Assembly: GCF_002285285.1 (NCBI RefSeq)
Contig: NZ_NSJF01000004.1
Span: forward strand, 62,001-126,000
DNA: 64,000 nt
From: Vandammella animalimorsus
GTDB taxonomy: Bacteria; Pseudomonadota; Gammaproteobacteria; Burkholderiales; Burkholderiaceae_C
Direction: 5' to 3'
The notes beneath the pieces were generated by a model, which worked only from the letters and a program-made list of their open reading frames with translations, did not search any database and was not told the DNA's origin. Both the position numbers and the translations under genes were made by a program. This document shows positions 19,421 through 31,901 of the stretch, in pieces (within the stretch, counting starts at the first letter, position 1; each line of letters opens with the position of its first letter).

Positions 19421-20703
19421 GCCTGCCCCCTTTTATTGCGGCGCGTATCGACCTGGCGAGCCAGGTTGGATTCAGTGAAAAACGGCGTTGTCCCGCATAC
19501 CTTGGCCATCCTCATGCTGGCCAGCACCCGCGTCAGCACCACGACCAACGCCCCGGCCCCACCAGTGTGCAAAACCGCCACCAGCAAGGGCCAATCCAGC
19601 ACCACGTTGGAAAGCCCCGTCAGCAGCTGCAGCACCAGCAGCACCAGCAGCCACTGGGCCAGCCGGCGCAATGGCGCGCTGTGGCGCCACAGCACTGCCA
19701 CCAACCAGCCCCCCAACATCAGCAGCGCCAACGCAAACAAACGATGCACGTAGTGGATGCCCACCAATGCCTCAAACGTGATGAGCCCGCCATCGCCCTG
19801 ATGACCCAGCTCGCGCCAGATGGTGAAGCCCTGGCGCAAATCCATTTGCGGCCACCAAGCGCCGTTGCAATCGGGGAAGGTGCTGCAAGCCAGCACTGCG
19901 TAGTTGGTGCTGACCCAACCGCCCAGCGCAATCTGCACGAACAACGCCACGAACACCAGCGACGCCAGCAACATGTACCCAGGCCGCACCGCGACAGGCC
20001 GCCGGCCTGTGACACGATGCTGCCACCAGGCCGCTTGTAGGCCCAGCAATGCCAGCAACACCATGCCCCCCAGCAAATGCAATGTCACGATGGCTGGCAA
20101 GAGCTTCATCGTCACCGTCCAGGCGCCAAACGCCCCTTGCAGGCACACCCAGAGCAGCGTCAGCGTGGGCCAGATGGGGTGCACCGGCTTGCGCAGCGCC
20201 TGCGGCGCGCCTGCGGCGTCGATGGCATCCGGGTCATCGGCCAGCGCCTGCGCCACCGGGTCGGCCTCGCCCTGTCGGCCCCAGCGCAACCAATATCGCC
20301 AGGCCAGCGCCGTCAGCACCACGATCAAGGCCCCTACGCCAGTAGCCAGGTAGCGGTGCACCATCTCGATCCAGGCCTTTTTGTGCGTCACTGGCCCATC
20401 GGGCTGCGCCTGCTGCGCCGCGCTGATCTGCTCTTGCGCCCCTACCGGACTGGCATGACCGTAGCAACCGGGCCAATCCGGGCAGCCCAGGCCAGAGTCG
20501 GTCAAGCGGGTGAAGGCGCCAAACATCACCAAGTCAAAAGTCAGCACCAACGTCATCAGCGTCAGCGCATACATGACGCCGCGCGTGCCGCGCGCACGGT
20601 GGCGCCGCCACACCCACAGCAAAGGCAGGGCGGCCACAGCAGCCCCTACCAGCAGCAAATGCAGCAAGGGGCTCCAGTCGTACAAGGCGATGTCGGTATC
20701 CAT
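19417..20703 (-). CDS. ctaA: Heme A synthase (CtaA/COX15 type)
   Basis: 428 residues from the ATG at 20703; an in-frame ATG at 20715 is an alternative. It is the longer COX15-like form, with eight or so membrane helices, [21 protein letters not shown] near the N-terminus, [16 protein letters not shown] and [14 protein letters not shown] with the heme-ligating histidines. It oxidises heme O to heme A. It is the first gene of the minus-strand operon; a 600-bp gene-free stretch lies upstream. Confidence 0.95.
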   Translation of the reverse strand: MDTDIALYDWSPLLHLLLVGAAVAALPLLWVWRRHRARGTRGVMYALTLMTLVLTFDLVMFGAFTRLTDSGLGCPDWPGCYGHASPVGAQEQISAAQQAQPDGPVTHKKAWIEMVHRYLATGVGALIVVLTALAWRYWLRWGRQGEADPVAQALADDPDAIDAAGAPQALRKPVHPIWPTLTLLWVCLQGAFGAWTVTMKLLPAIVTLHLLGGMVLLALLGLQAAWWQHRVTGRRPVAVRPGYMLLASLVFVALFVQIALGGWVSTNYAVLACSTFPDCNGAWWPQMDLRQGFTIWRELGHQGDGGLITFEALVGIHYVHRLFALALLMLGGWLVAVLWRHSAPLRRLAQWLLVLLVLQLLTGLSNVVLDWPLLVAVLHTGGAGALVVVLTRVLASMRMAKVCGTTPFFTESNLARQVDTRRNKRGQA

Positions 20704-21303
20704 GGCATTTCTCATGCCGCAGCGCCAGGTGCGCAACGATGGCAGCGCGCAACCCAGCGATGCAGCGCCCGCCCTCCCGCCACAAGCTCACCAGCCAGCG
20801 CCAGTTCAGAATCTCCGCGAAGGCGTTTACCGACTGCACAAGCTGCAGATGCGCGTTTGACTCTCGGGATTTGGCAGAAGGCAGCTTTAGGGAAACTCTG
20901 TTCCATCGGCACTTACATGCACATGCAGAAAGCGGCTTGAAGTGCCCAGGCACCCGGCAGCGCGGCCGGATCAAGGCAAGCGGGTAAGGTCGGCGGAAAA
21001 AGGCGCTATTTTGCCGCATTCCAACCCATGACCTTGCCCAGGGGGCATCTGGCTTGGCATGCGCGCCATACCTGCCAGCCGCCTTGCGCAGGAGTGCTCC
21101 GTTGATTTCACGGATAGTGCCAGAGCGTAAAATCGCGCGTTTCCCTGGCCACTGGCAAGGCCCAGACTGCTCATGCTCACCGATGCCATTGCCCAGGCTC
21201 GGCACCGCGCCCAGGCTGGCAGACACCGCATGCAGCCGCACACGAGGCCTGCCCTGTCACCAAGGCCAAAGCAGCCTGCATATCCAGCTTTTTCGCCCCC
21301 GCC
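20704..21303. other. Gene-free interval between ctaA and glyQ
   Basis: No frame in either direction has convincing protein character. The right part carries a candidate glyQ promoter (-10 at 21128). The left part should hold the ctaA promoter on the minus strand, but I could not pick one with confidence. Confidence 0.6.
21128..21133 (+). promoter_or_regulatory. Probable -10 element for glyQ
   Basis: TAAAAT followed by CGCGCG, with TTTCAC 16 bp upstream (21106-21111) as a possible -35. It would leave a leader of about 165 nt before glyQ. Confidence 0.45.
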
Positions 21304-22224
21304 ATGCTCACCTTCCAGCAAATCATTCTCAAGCTCCAACAGTACTGGGCCGACCAGGGCTGCGCCCTCCTGCAGCCCTACGACATGGAAGTGGGCGCGG
21401 GCACCAGCCACACCGCCACCTTCCTGCGCGCCATCGGCCCCGAGCCGTGGAAGGCCGCCTACGTGCAGCCCAGCCGCCGCCCCAAGGACGGGCGCTACGG
21501 CGACAACCCCAACCGCCTGCAGCACTACTACCAGTACCAGGTGGTGCTCAAGCCCGCGCCGGCCAACATCCTCGACCTGTACCTGGGCAGCCTGCAGGCG
21601 CTGGGCTTTGATCTGAAGAAGAACGACATCCGCTTCGTCGAGGACGACTGGGAGAACCCCACGCTGGGCGCCTGGGGCCTGGGCTGGGAAGTCTGGCTCA
21701 ACGGCATGGAGGTGACGCAATTCACCTACTTCCAGCAAGTCGGCGGTATCGACTGCAAGCCCGCCACCGGCGAGATCACCTACGGCCTGGAGCGCCTGGC
21801 CATGTACCTGCAAGGGGTGGACAACGTCTACAACCTGGTCTGGACCGAGCAGCCTGACGGCACGCGCCTGACCTACGGTGACGTCTACCACCAGAACGAG
21901 GTGGAGCAGTCCACCTACAACTTCGAGCACAGCGACGCCGACTTCCTGTTCACCGCCTTCGCCGCGCATGAAAAACAGGCCCAGCACCTGATGGCCGAGC
22001 AGCTGGCGCTGCCCGCGTATGAGCAGGTGCTCAAGGCCGCCCACACCTTCAACCTGCTGGACGCGCGCGGGGCCATTTCCGTGACCGAGCGCGCCGCCTA
22101 TATCGGCCGCATCCGCAACCTGGCGCGCGCCGTGGCGCAAAGCTATTACGACAGCCGCGCGCGCTTGGGCTTTCCGCTGGCGCCGCGCGAGTGGGTGGAG
22201 CAGATCGAGATCAAAGCTGCATGA
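21304..22224 (+). CDS. glyQ: Glycyl-tRNA synthetase alpha subunit
   Basis: 306 residues, the standard length. It opens [20 protein letters not shown] and contains [20 protein letters not shown], the class II catalytic-core segments of bacterial GlyQ, plus [22 protein letters not shown]. It forms an alpha2-beta2 enzyme with GlyS. Unusually, the beta-subunit gene is not adjacent: an ABM gene overlapping the glyQ stop and a toxin-antitoxin pair lie between them. Confidence 0.97.
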   Translation: MLTFQQIILKLQQYWADQGCALLQPYDMEVGAGTSHTATFLRAIGPEPWKAAYVQPSRRPKDGRYGDNPNRLQHYYQYQVVLKPAPANILDLYLGSLQALGFDLKKNDIRFVEDDWENPTLGAWGLGWEVWLNGMEVTQFTYFQQVGGIDCKPATGEITYGLERLAMYLQGVDNVYNLVWTEQPDGTRLTYGDVYHQNEVEQSTYNFEHSDADFLFTAFAAHEKQAQHLMAEQLALPAYEQVLKAAHTFNLLDARGAISVTERAAYIGRIRNLARAVAQSYYDSRARLGFPLAPREWVEQIEIKAA

Positions 22225-22544
22225 TGCCCCCGGCGCAAGACGGCGTGCTCGAAATCGCCATGCTCCAGGTGCGCCCTGGCCAGGCCGCCGCCTTCGAGGC
22301 TGCCTTTGCCCAGGCGCAGACCATCATTGCCGGCATGCCCGGCTACCTGGGGCATGAACTGCAACGCTGCCTGGAGCACGATCACCAATATGCCCTGCTC
22401 GTGCGCTGGCGCAGCCTGCAAGACCACACCGAAGGCTTTTGCGGCTCTCCCCAATACCAGCAGTGGAAGGCCTTGCTCCACCACTTCTACGACCCCTTCC
22501 CCACCGTGCTGCATTACCAGCACGTGCTGGGCAAGGGCCTCTGA
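22221..22544 (+). CDS. Antibiotic biosynthesis monooxygenase (ABM) domain protein
   Basis: 107 residues, a single ABM-type ferredoxin-like fold. Typical features are [53 protein letters not shown] and the closing [24 protein letters not shown]. The ATG overlaps the glyQ stop by 4 bp, so it is translated from the glyQ message. Members include quinol monooxygenases and heme-degrading enzymes, and many are uncharacterised. No specific substrate can be assigned. Confidence 0.82.
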   Translation: MMPPAQDGVLEIAMLQVRPGQAAAFEAAFAQAQTIIAGMPGYLGHELQRCLEHDHQYALLVRWRSLQDHTEGFCGSPQYQQWKALLHHFYDPFPTVLHYQHVLGKGL

Positions 22545-22545
22545 C

Positions 22546-22553
22546 GTATATAC
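22546..22553. promoter_or_regulatory. Candidate vapBC operator
   Basis: GTATATAC, a perfect palindrome one base after the ABM gene stop and 37 bp before the antitoxin start; a related ACGTATA repeats at 22565-22571. AbrB-fold antitoxins bind short AT-rich palindromes at their own promoters, so autoregulation is plausible. Position-based inference. Confidence 0.45.
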
Positions 22554-22590
22554 AATTGACCGCCACGTATAAACCATCAGGGAGCCTGCC

Positions 22591-22869
22591 ATGCCAACCA
22601 GCCACGCCATGCAAACCCAGCTGAGCAAATGGGGCAACAGCACCGGCCTGCGCATCCCGGCCGAGCTGCTTGCCTATCTGGGTGGCGACAAGAACGCCAA
22701 GGTGGAAATCACCGGCCTGCCCACGGGCGGGCTTCTCATCAAGCCCGTAGCCGCACCGGCCGCGCGGCGCAAAACCCCTGCCGAATGGGTGGAGCAGCTG
22801 CGCGCCTCGCACCGCAAGATGCCCATGGGCACGTCCGTGGTGCGCCAGATGCGGGATGAAGAGATATGA
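22591..22869 (+). CDS. vapB: AbrB/MazE-fold antitoxin, VapB-like
   Basis: 92 residues. The N-terminal SpoVT/AbrB DNA-binding fold reads MQTQLSKWGNSTGLRIPAEL, followed by VEITGLPTGGLLIKP. The C-terminal 45 residues form the charged toxin-neutralising part. GGGAG at 22580-22584 supports the ATG at 22591. It overlaps the toxin start by 4 bp, the normal type II arrangement, and would bind both its promoter and the PIN toxin. Confidence 0.85.
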   Translation: MPTSHAMQTQLSKWGNSTGLRIPAELLAYLGGDKNAKVEITGLPTGGLLIKPVAAPAARRKTPAEWVEQLRASHRKMPMGTSVVRQMRDEEI

Positions 22870-23303
22870 CGCCGCCGCAGCGGGTGTACCTGGACACCAG
22901 CATCCTCATGGCGCTGCTGTGCAAGGAGCCCGAGTCCGAGCGCGTCCTGCAATGGCTGGGCGGCCGCCAGTGGCCTGAGCTGCTGGTCTCGCCCTGGGTG
23001 CACACCGAGCTGGCCAGCGCGCTGGCCGTCAAGCAGCGCATACGCCAGCTCAGCCCGGCCAAGGCGCGGCACGCCTGGGAGGAAGGGCGCGCCCTGCTGG
23101 CCAACATCCCCAGCGAGGACATCACCCCCGCCGACTTCGACACCGCCGCCGGCCTGTGCGCCGACGCCCGCGCCCGCCTTCGCGCCCCCGACGCCCTGCA
23201 CCTGGCCGTGGCCGCGCGCAGCAGCTGCCAGGCGCTGGCCACGCTGGACGCCGACATGCACAAAGCCGCCCGCAAGCTGGGCCTGTCGCCCATTGCCTTC
23301 TGA
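22866..23303 (+). CDS. vapC: PIN-domain ribonuclease toxin, VapC-like
   Basis: 145 residues. The PIN acidic residues are present in order: VYLDTSI, HTELASAL, RAPDALHLA and ATLDADM. VapC toxins cut specific RNAs, often initiator tRNA or 23S rRNA, and are held inactive by VapB. It overlaps vapB by 4 bp. The pair sits between glyQ and glyS, so its transcription may be tied to a tRNA-synthetase operon. Confidence 0.88.
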   Translation: MTPPQRVYLDTSILMALLCKEPESERVLQWLGGRQWPELLVSPWVHTELASALAVKQRIRQLSPAKARHAWEEGRALLANIPSEDITPADFDTAAGLCADARARLRAPDALHLAVAARSSCQALATLDADMHKAARKLGLSPIAF

Positions 23304-23325
23304 ACATCCGTCCCCCTTTTTCTTC

Positions 23326-25473
23326 ATGACCGCACACAACCTCCTCGTCGAACTCTTTGTCGAAGAACTGCCGCCCAAGGCGCTGAAAAAGCTGGGCGAG
23401 GCCTTTGCCGGCCAGCTGTTTGAGCAGCTCCAGGCCCTGGGCCTGACGGCGGCCGATTCGCAGGTCACCCCCTACGCCAGCCCGCGCCGCCTGGCCGCGC
23501 ACATCACGCACGTGGCGGCCAAGGCGGCCGACAAGCCGCTGCGCACCAAGCTCATGCCCGTCAGTGTGGGGCTGGATGCGAATGGCCAGCCCACGCCCGC
23601 GCTGCTGAAGAAACTGCAAGCCATCGGCGCAGGGCCCGAGGCCGTGACGCAGTTGCAGCGCGCCATGGACGGCAAGGCCGAAGCCCTGTTCTTCGACAGC
23701 GTGGCCACCGGCGCCACGCTGGACGTGGCCTTGCAAAAGGCGCTGCACGAGGCCATTGCCAAACTGCCCATCCCCAAGGTCATGACCTACCAGCTGCACA
23801 GCGGCACCGCCCTGCCCGGCTGGGACAGCGTGCAATTCGTGCGCCCCGCGCACGGTCTGGTGGCCCTGCACGGCAGCGCCGTCGTGCCCGTCACCGCGCT
23901 GGGCCTGGCCGCCGGCCGCGCCACCCACGGCCACCGCTTCGAGGCGCAGCAAGACCCCATCGAACTGCCCGACGCCGACAGCTACGCCCAAGCCTTGCGT
24001 TCCCAGGGCGCCGTCATCGCCAGCTTTGACGAGCGCCGCGCCGACATCGCCGCGCAGCTTGCGGCCGCCGCCCAGAAAGCAGGCGCGGGCCTAAAGCCCA
24101 TCGACGACGAGGCCCTGCTCGACGAAGTGACCGCATTGGTCGAGCGCCCCCACGTGCTCACCTGCCAGTTTGAAAAAGAATTTCTGGACGTGCCGCAGGA
24201 ATGCCTGATCCTGACCATGAAGGCCAACCAGAAATACTTTCCGCTGCTGGACGAGGGCGGGCGCCTGACGCACCAGTTCCTCGTGGTCAGCAACATCCGC
24301 CCCGAAGACGCCAGCGCCGTCACCGGCGGCAACGAGCGCGTGGTGCGCCCGCGCCTGGCCGATGCCAAATTCTTCTTCGACACCGACCGCAAAAAGACGC
24401 TGGAAAGCCGCGTCGAGGGCCTGGCCAAAGTCGTCTACCACAACAAATTGGGCACCCAGGGCGAGCGCGTGCAGCGCGTGCGCGCCATCGCCAAAACCTT
24501 GGGTGAACAACTGGGCCCGCATTTGGGCGGCCCCGCTCTGGCCGCCGCTGCCGACCAGGCCGCCATGCTGGCCAAGGCCGACCTGCTCACCGACATGGTG
24601 GGCGAATTCCCCGAGCTGCAAGGCATCATGGGCGGCTACTACGCCCGCCACGACGGCTTGAGCGAAGACATCGCCTTCGCCATTGAAGACCACTACAAAC
24701 CCCGCTTCGCCGGCGACGAACTGCCGCGCGGCGACGTGGGCACCGTCGTCGCCCTGGCCGACAAGCTGGAAACCCTGGTCGGCATGTTCGGCATCGGCAA
24801 CCTGCCCACCGGCGACAAAGACCCCTTTGCCCTGCGCCGCCACGCGCTGGGCGTGATCCGCATGCTGGTCGAAAAACGCCTGCCGCTGGACCTGCCCGCC
24901 ACCGTGGCCAGCGCCGCCCAGGCCTTCGGCCCCCTGCTGCCCGATGCCGCCAAGAGCAACGAGCAGCTGCTGGCCTTCATCTACGAACGCATCGCCGGCT
25001 ATTTGCGCGAGCTGGGCGCCAGCGTGCAAGAGGCCGATGCCGTCATCGCCGCGCGCCCCATGTGGGGCGAAATGCCCAAGGCCCTGGCGGCCGTGCGCGC
25101 CTTCGCCAGGCTGCCCGAGGCCCCCGCGCTGGCTGCGGCCAACAAGCGCATCGGCAACATCCTCAAGAAAGCCGAGGCCGAAGGCGCGGTGGACGCACAC
25201 GTTAGCGACGTGCTGCTGCAAGAGCCTGCCGAGCAAGCCCTGTTCGCCGCCATGAACCAGGTGCTGCCCCAGGCCGACAGCCAGTTCCAGGCTGGCGACT
25301 ACACCGCCAGCCTGCAAACCCTGGCCCAGCTGCGCGCGCCGGTGGACGCCTTCTTCGACGGCGTCATGGTCAACGCCGAGCAAATGGACCTGCGCCTGAA
25401 CCGCCTGGGCCTGCTCAAGATGCTGCACCAGGCCATGAACCGCGTGGCCGATCTGGCGCGCCTGGCAGGCTAA
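23326..25473 (+). CDS. glyS: Glycyl-tRNA synthetase beta subunit
   Basis: 715 residues, near the family length of about 700. It starts MTAHNLLVELFVEELPPKAL, the typical GlyS opening; the frame extends 33 bp further but that part is not conserved. It contains LTMKANQKYFPLLDEGGRL, RKKTLESRVEGLAKVVYHNKLG and the HD-like stretch MVGEFPELQGIMGGYYARHDG. It binds tRNA-Gly and completes the enzyme with GlyQ. It begins 22 bp after vapC, so it is probably read through from glyQ or from the vapBC promoter. Confidence 0.96.
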   Translation: MTAHNLLVELFVEELPPKALKKLGEAFAGQLFEQLQALGLTAADSQVTPYASPRRLAAHITHVAAKAADKPLRTKLMPVSVGLDANGQPTPALLKKLQAIGAGPEAVTQLQRAMDGKAEALFFDSVATGATLDVALQKALHEAIAKLPIPKVMTYQLHSGTALPGWDSVQFVRPAHGLVALHGSAVVPVTALGLAAGRATHGHRFEAQQDPIELPDADSYAQALRSQGAVIASFDERRADIAAQLAAAAQKAGAGLKPIDDEALLDEVTALVERPHVLTCQFEKEFLDVPQECLILTMKANQKYFPLLDEGGRLTHQFLVVSNIRPEDASAVTGGNERVVRPRLADAKFFFDTDRKKTLESRVEGLAKVVYHNKLGTQGERVQRVRAIAKTLGEQLGPHLGGPALAAAADQAAMLAKADLLTDMVGEFPELQGIMGGYYARHDGLSEDIAFAIEDHYKPRFAGDELPRGDVGTVVALADKLETLVGMFGIGNLPTGDKDPFALRRHALGVIRMLVEKRLPLDLPATVASAAQAFGPLLPDAAKSNEQLLAFIYERIAGYLRELGASVQEADAVIAARPMWGEMPKALAAVRAFARLPEAPALAAANKRIGNILKKAEAEGAVDAHVSDVLLQEPAEQALFAAMNQVLPQADSQFQAGDYTASLQTLAQLRAPVDAFFDGVMVNAEQMDLRLNRLGLLKMLHQAMNRVADLARLAG

Positions 25474-25511
25474 GCGCTGCGCGCCGCCATGGGCGGCCAG
25501 CCGCAGCTTGC

Positions 25512-25517
25512 TATGAT
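25512..25517 (+). promoter_or_regulatory. Possible -10 element for uvrA
   Basis: TATGAT followed by CGCGGG, 33 bp before the uvrA start. No clear -35 and no LexA-type palindrome is visible here. Confidence 0.35.
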
Positions 25518-25549
25518 CGCGGGTTGCATTTTTTTTGCCCCTGGCCTGG

Positions 25550-28737
<3,188 letters not shown>

Positions 28738-28741
<4 letters not shown>

Positions 28742-29364
28742 ACGCGCCACGCCACCCACCCGACAGCAGCAGCCACTTCGACGCCAGCGCGCGTGATTGG
28801 GATCAACGCCCCATGTCCCAGCAGCTGGCCACCGTCGCGCAGCGCCTGCTGCAGCAAGTGCCCTTTGCGCCGCACGAGCGGGTGCTGGACTTCGGCGCCG
28901 GCACCGGCCTGCTGGCCACGGCGATTGCGCCGCACGTGGCGCAGGTCACCGCCGTGGACCATTCGGCCAACATGCTGGCCGTGCTGCGTGAAAAAAATGT
29001 GAGCAACATCGACACCGTGCAGCAAGCCGGCCTGCAGGGCCGGCCGGCCGGCCACTACGACGCCATCGTCAGCTGCATGGCCTTGCACCACGTGCCCGAC
29101 ACCGCCGCGCTGCTGCAGGGCTGCGCCCAGGCGCTGCGGCCTGGCGGGCGCATCGCGCTGGTGGACCTGTACGCCGAGGACGGCAGCTTCCACGGCGACA
29201 ACGCCGCCAAGGGCGTGCACCACCTGGGCTTCGATCCCCAGGCCCTGCAAGCCCTGACCCGGCAGGCCGGTTTCGAGCAGGTGCAGCTCGAAGAAATCCA
29301 CCGCCTGACACACCGTAACGGGCGTGACTACCCGCTGTTTCTACTGACTGCCGGCCGCAGTTGA
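28738..29364 (+). CDS. Class I SAM-dependent methyltransferase
   Basis: 208 residues. The SAM-binding motif I is [16 protein letters not shown], with [11 protein letters not shown] as motif II and [15 protein letters not shown] as motif III. The start overlaps the uvrA stop by 4 bp (ATGA). The N-terminal [16 protein letters not shown] is common in UbiE/COQ5-like small methyltransferases acting on small molecules. Substrate unknown; coupling to uvrA does not by itself imply a repair role. Confidence 0.88.
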
Positions 29365-29487
29365 AACTGGCTACACTGCGCCAGACGCGCGCGGGCCCCA
29401 ACGTCAGAACCTGTGCAAAGAAGAACCTGCCGCATGGCAGGCGTGCGGCCTGCGCACCGACCCACGCACGACGAGGAGGAAACACCG

Positions 29488-30264
29488 ATGAAGCCCTTGC
29501 TGACCTCGCTGGCCTGCGCACTGGCCTTTGCCCTGCCTGGCGCCGCCGCGGCCAAGACCTTGAAAGTGGCCGTGGCCGCCGAGCCCTACCCGCCGATGTA
29601 CTACCCCTCGCCCTCGGGCCAGTGGCAAGGCTTCGAGGTCGATCTGGCCCAGGCCGTGTGCAAGGCCGCCAAGCTCGATTGCGAGGTGACGGCCGTGGCC
29701 TGGGACGGGCTCATCCCCTCGCTCAACGGCGGCCACATCGACATGGTCATGGCCTCGATGTCCATCACCGAGGAGCGCCGCAAGCAGATCGACTTCTCCA
29801 ACAAGTACTACGACGTGCCGCCGCTGATCGTCTCGGCCAAGGAGGTGCCGGTGGACAAGAGCCCGGCCAGCTTCAAAGGCAAGACCATTGGCGTGCAGGT
29901 GGCCACCATCCATGCCGCCTACGCGCAAAAGCACTTCGCACCCGCTGGCGCCACCGTCAAGGTCTATCAGAACCAGGACGAGGCCAACAGCGACCTGGTC
30001 TCCGGCCGCGTGGACGCCACCATGGCCGACACCGACGCCATGCAAACCTTCCTCAAGAGCGACGGCGGCAAGGCCTGCTGCGAGGCGCGCGGCAACCCCG
30101 CGCCCGACCCCGGCGTGCTCGGCCAGGGCGTGGGCATTGGCCTGCGCAAGGGCCAGGATGCGCTGCGCGAGCAGCTCAACGCCGCCATCCAGTCGCTGCG
30201 CGACAGCGGCGAATACCAGCGCATCGCCCAGAAATACTTCAGCTACGACGTCTACGGCCAGTAA
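29488..30264 (+). CDS. Polar amino-acid type ABC transporter substrate-binding protein
   Basis: 258 residues with a signal peptide ending at GAAAA-K. It has the family 3 binding-protein layout: LKVAVAAEPYPPMYYP, GFEVDLAQAVCKAAKLDCEVTAV, WDGLIPSLNGGHIDMVMASMSITEERRKQIDFSNKYY. These match the lysine/arginine/ornithine and histidine binding group. GAGGAGGA at 29473-29480 sets the start. Two permeases follow. The flavin amine dehydrogenase immediately downstream suggests the ligand could be an amine or N-modified amino acid; that is inference. Confidence 0.9.
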   Translation: MKPLLTSLACALAFALPGAAAAKTLKVAVAAEPYPPMYYPSPSGQWQGFEVDLAQAVCKAAKLDCEVTAVAWDGLIPSLNGGHIDMVMASMSITEERRKQIDFSNKYYDVPPLIVSAKEVPVDKSPASFKGKTIGVQVATIHAAYAQKHFAPAGATVKVYQNQDEANSDLVSGRVDATMADTDAMQTFLKSDGGKACCEARGNPAPDPGVLGQGVGIGLRKGQDALREQLNAAIQSLRDSGEYQRIAQKYFSYDVYGQ

Positions 30265-30310
30265 GCCGCATTGAGCCCATGAGCCACCTGTAGCCACCTG
30301 GCGCACGGCG

Positions 30311-31057
30311 ATGGATTTTCTCTCTGCGCTCCTGCCCGGCGTTGACTGGCAGCTGCTGGCCTATGCCCCGCCCGGCTGGGGCAAGGTGCTGCTGCAGGGC
30401 CTGCTCAATTCGCTCATCGTTGCCGGCGGCGGCTATGCGCTGGGCTTGCTGCTGGGCGTGGGCGGGGCCATGGCCAAGCTGCGCGGCGGGCCGCTGGCGC
30501 GCGATCTGGCTGAGGCGTACACCACCATCGTGCGCGGCATGCCCGAGCTGATCCTCATCCTGATCCTCTACTACCTGGGCACCGATCTGCTCAACCGCGC
30601 GCTGGCGCTGATGGGCATGGGGCGCGTGCAGGCCAGCGGCCTGGTCGCTGGCATTGCCGTCATTGCCATTGTGCAGGGCGCCTACGCCACCGAGGTCATC
30701 CGCGGCGCCATTCAGGCCATCGCGCCCGGCGAGCACGACGCCGCGCAGGCCTTTGGCATGAGTGCGCGCCAGGCGCTGTGGCGCATTACCTTGCCGGGCA
30801 TGCTGCCCTTTGCCATCCCCGGCCTGGCCAATCTGTGGCTGATCGCCACCAAGGACACGGCCCTGCTGGCCGTGGCCGGCTTCACCGAGCTGACCCTGGC
30901 CACGCGCCAGGCCGCCGGCACGACCAAGGCCTACCTGCTGTTCTTCTGCGCCGCCGGGCTGCTCTACCTGGCCATCACCTTGCTGTCCAACCAGCTCTTT
31001 GCCGCGCTGGAGCGCCGCGCGCGCCGTGGCCAGCGCCCGGAGGCCGCACGTGGTTGA
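30311..31057 (+). CDS. Amino-acid ABC transporter permease, HisQ type
   Basis: 248 residues with about five membrane helices. It opens with the HisQ-like LLQGLLNSLIVAGGGYALGLLLG, has YTTIVRGMPELILILILYY, and an EAA loop around GEHDAAQAFGMSARQALWRITLP. It is the first permease of the set, 46 bp after the binding protein, and overlaps the second permease by 8 bp. Confidence 0.9.
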   Translation: MDFLSALLPGVDWQLLAYAPPGWGKVLLQGLLNSLIVAGGGYALGLLLGVGGAMAKLRGGPLARDLAEAYTTIVRGMPELILILILYYLGTDLLNRALALMGMGRVQASGLVAGIAVIAIVQGAYATEVIRGAIQAIAPGEHDAAQAFGMSARQALWRITLPGMLPFAIPGLANLWLIATKDTALLAVAGFTELTLATRQAAGTTKAYLLFFCAAGLLYLAITLLSNQLFAALERRARRGQRPEAARG

Positions 31058-31853
31058 ACACATGGCACACAGCGCCCAGCGCCAGGCCGCCGCCTTCTGG
31101 CAACCGCATCGGCGCGTGCTGGCCGCCCTGGCCTTGCTGGCGTTGGCGGCCATTGCCTGGCAAGGCCAATGGGCCTGGGTGCCGCAGTACGCCCGGGCGC
31201 TGCTGGCCGGCGTGGGCGTAAGCCTGGCCATGCTGGTCGGCAGCGTGGTGCTGGGCTTTGCCTTTGCACTGCCGCTGGGCATTGCCCAGGCGGCCGGCCC
31301 CTGGTGGCTGCGCCTGCCCGCGCGCAGCTTTTGCACCGTGATCCGCGGCACGCCGCTGCTGCTGCAGCTGTGGCTGGTTTATTACGGCCTGGGCTCGCTG
31401 TTTCCGCTCATCCCGGAAATCCGCAGCTCGGCGCTGTGGCCCTATCTGCGCCAGGCCTGGCCCTATGGGCTGTTTGCACTGACCGTCTCCTTCGCCGCCT
31501 ACGTGGGTGAGGTCATGCGCGGCGCCTTTGTCGGCGTGCCCCGGGGCGAGCTGGAGGCCGGCTGGGCCTGCGGCATGACGCGCTGGCAGGTCTGGCGCCG
31601 CATCTGGCTGCCGCGCGCCATCCAGCGCAGCCTGCCCACGCTGGCCGGCGAGACCGTGCTGCAGCTCAAGTCCACCCCGCTGGTGGCCACCATCACCGTG
31701 GTCGATGCCTATGGCGTCATCAACATGGTGCGCCAGAACACGCTGCTGACCTACGAGCCGCTGCTGCTGCTGGCGGGCATCTACCTGCTGCTCACGCTGG
31801 TGCTGGTATTGCTGCTGAGGCGCCTGGAGCGCAGGCTGCAGCCCGTGGCCTGA
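31050..31853 (+). CDS. Amino-acid ABC transporter permease, HisM type
   Basis: 267 residues from a GTG at 31050, chosen because GGAGG at 31039-31043 is well spaced for it; the ATG at 31062 is the alternative. It has FCTVIRGTPLLLQLWLVYYGLG and the EAA loop ELEAGWACGMTRWQVWRRIWLP. It completes the membrane channel. No ATP-binding subunit gene of this class is in the neighbourhood, so the ATPase must come from elsewhere. Confidence 0.9.
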   Translation: MVEHMAHSAQRQAAAFWQPHRRVLAALALLALAAIAWQGQWAWVPQYARALLAGVGVSLAMLVGSVVLGFAFALPLGIAQAAGPWWLRLPARSFCTVIRGTPLLLQLWLVYYGLGSLFPLIPEIRSSALWPYLRQAWPYGLFALTVSFAAYVGEVMRGAFVGVPRGELEAGWACGMTRWQVWRRIWLPRAIQRSLPTLAGETVLQLKSTPLVATITVVDAYGVINMVRQNTLLTYEPLLLLAGIYLLLTLVLVLLLRRLERRLQPVA

Positions 31854-31901
31854 GGCATCCCCAGAGCATCAAGAACACACCCACAGCGCACCCTCTGCCC
31901 C

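Noticed and set aside
20704-21303. Frames on both strands between ctaA and glyQ
   Set aside because: They extend from or into the neighbouring genes out of their natural starts and show no protein-like composition.
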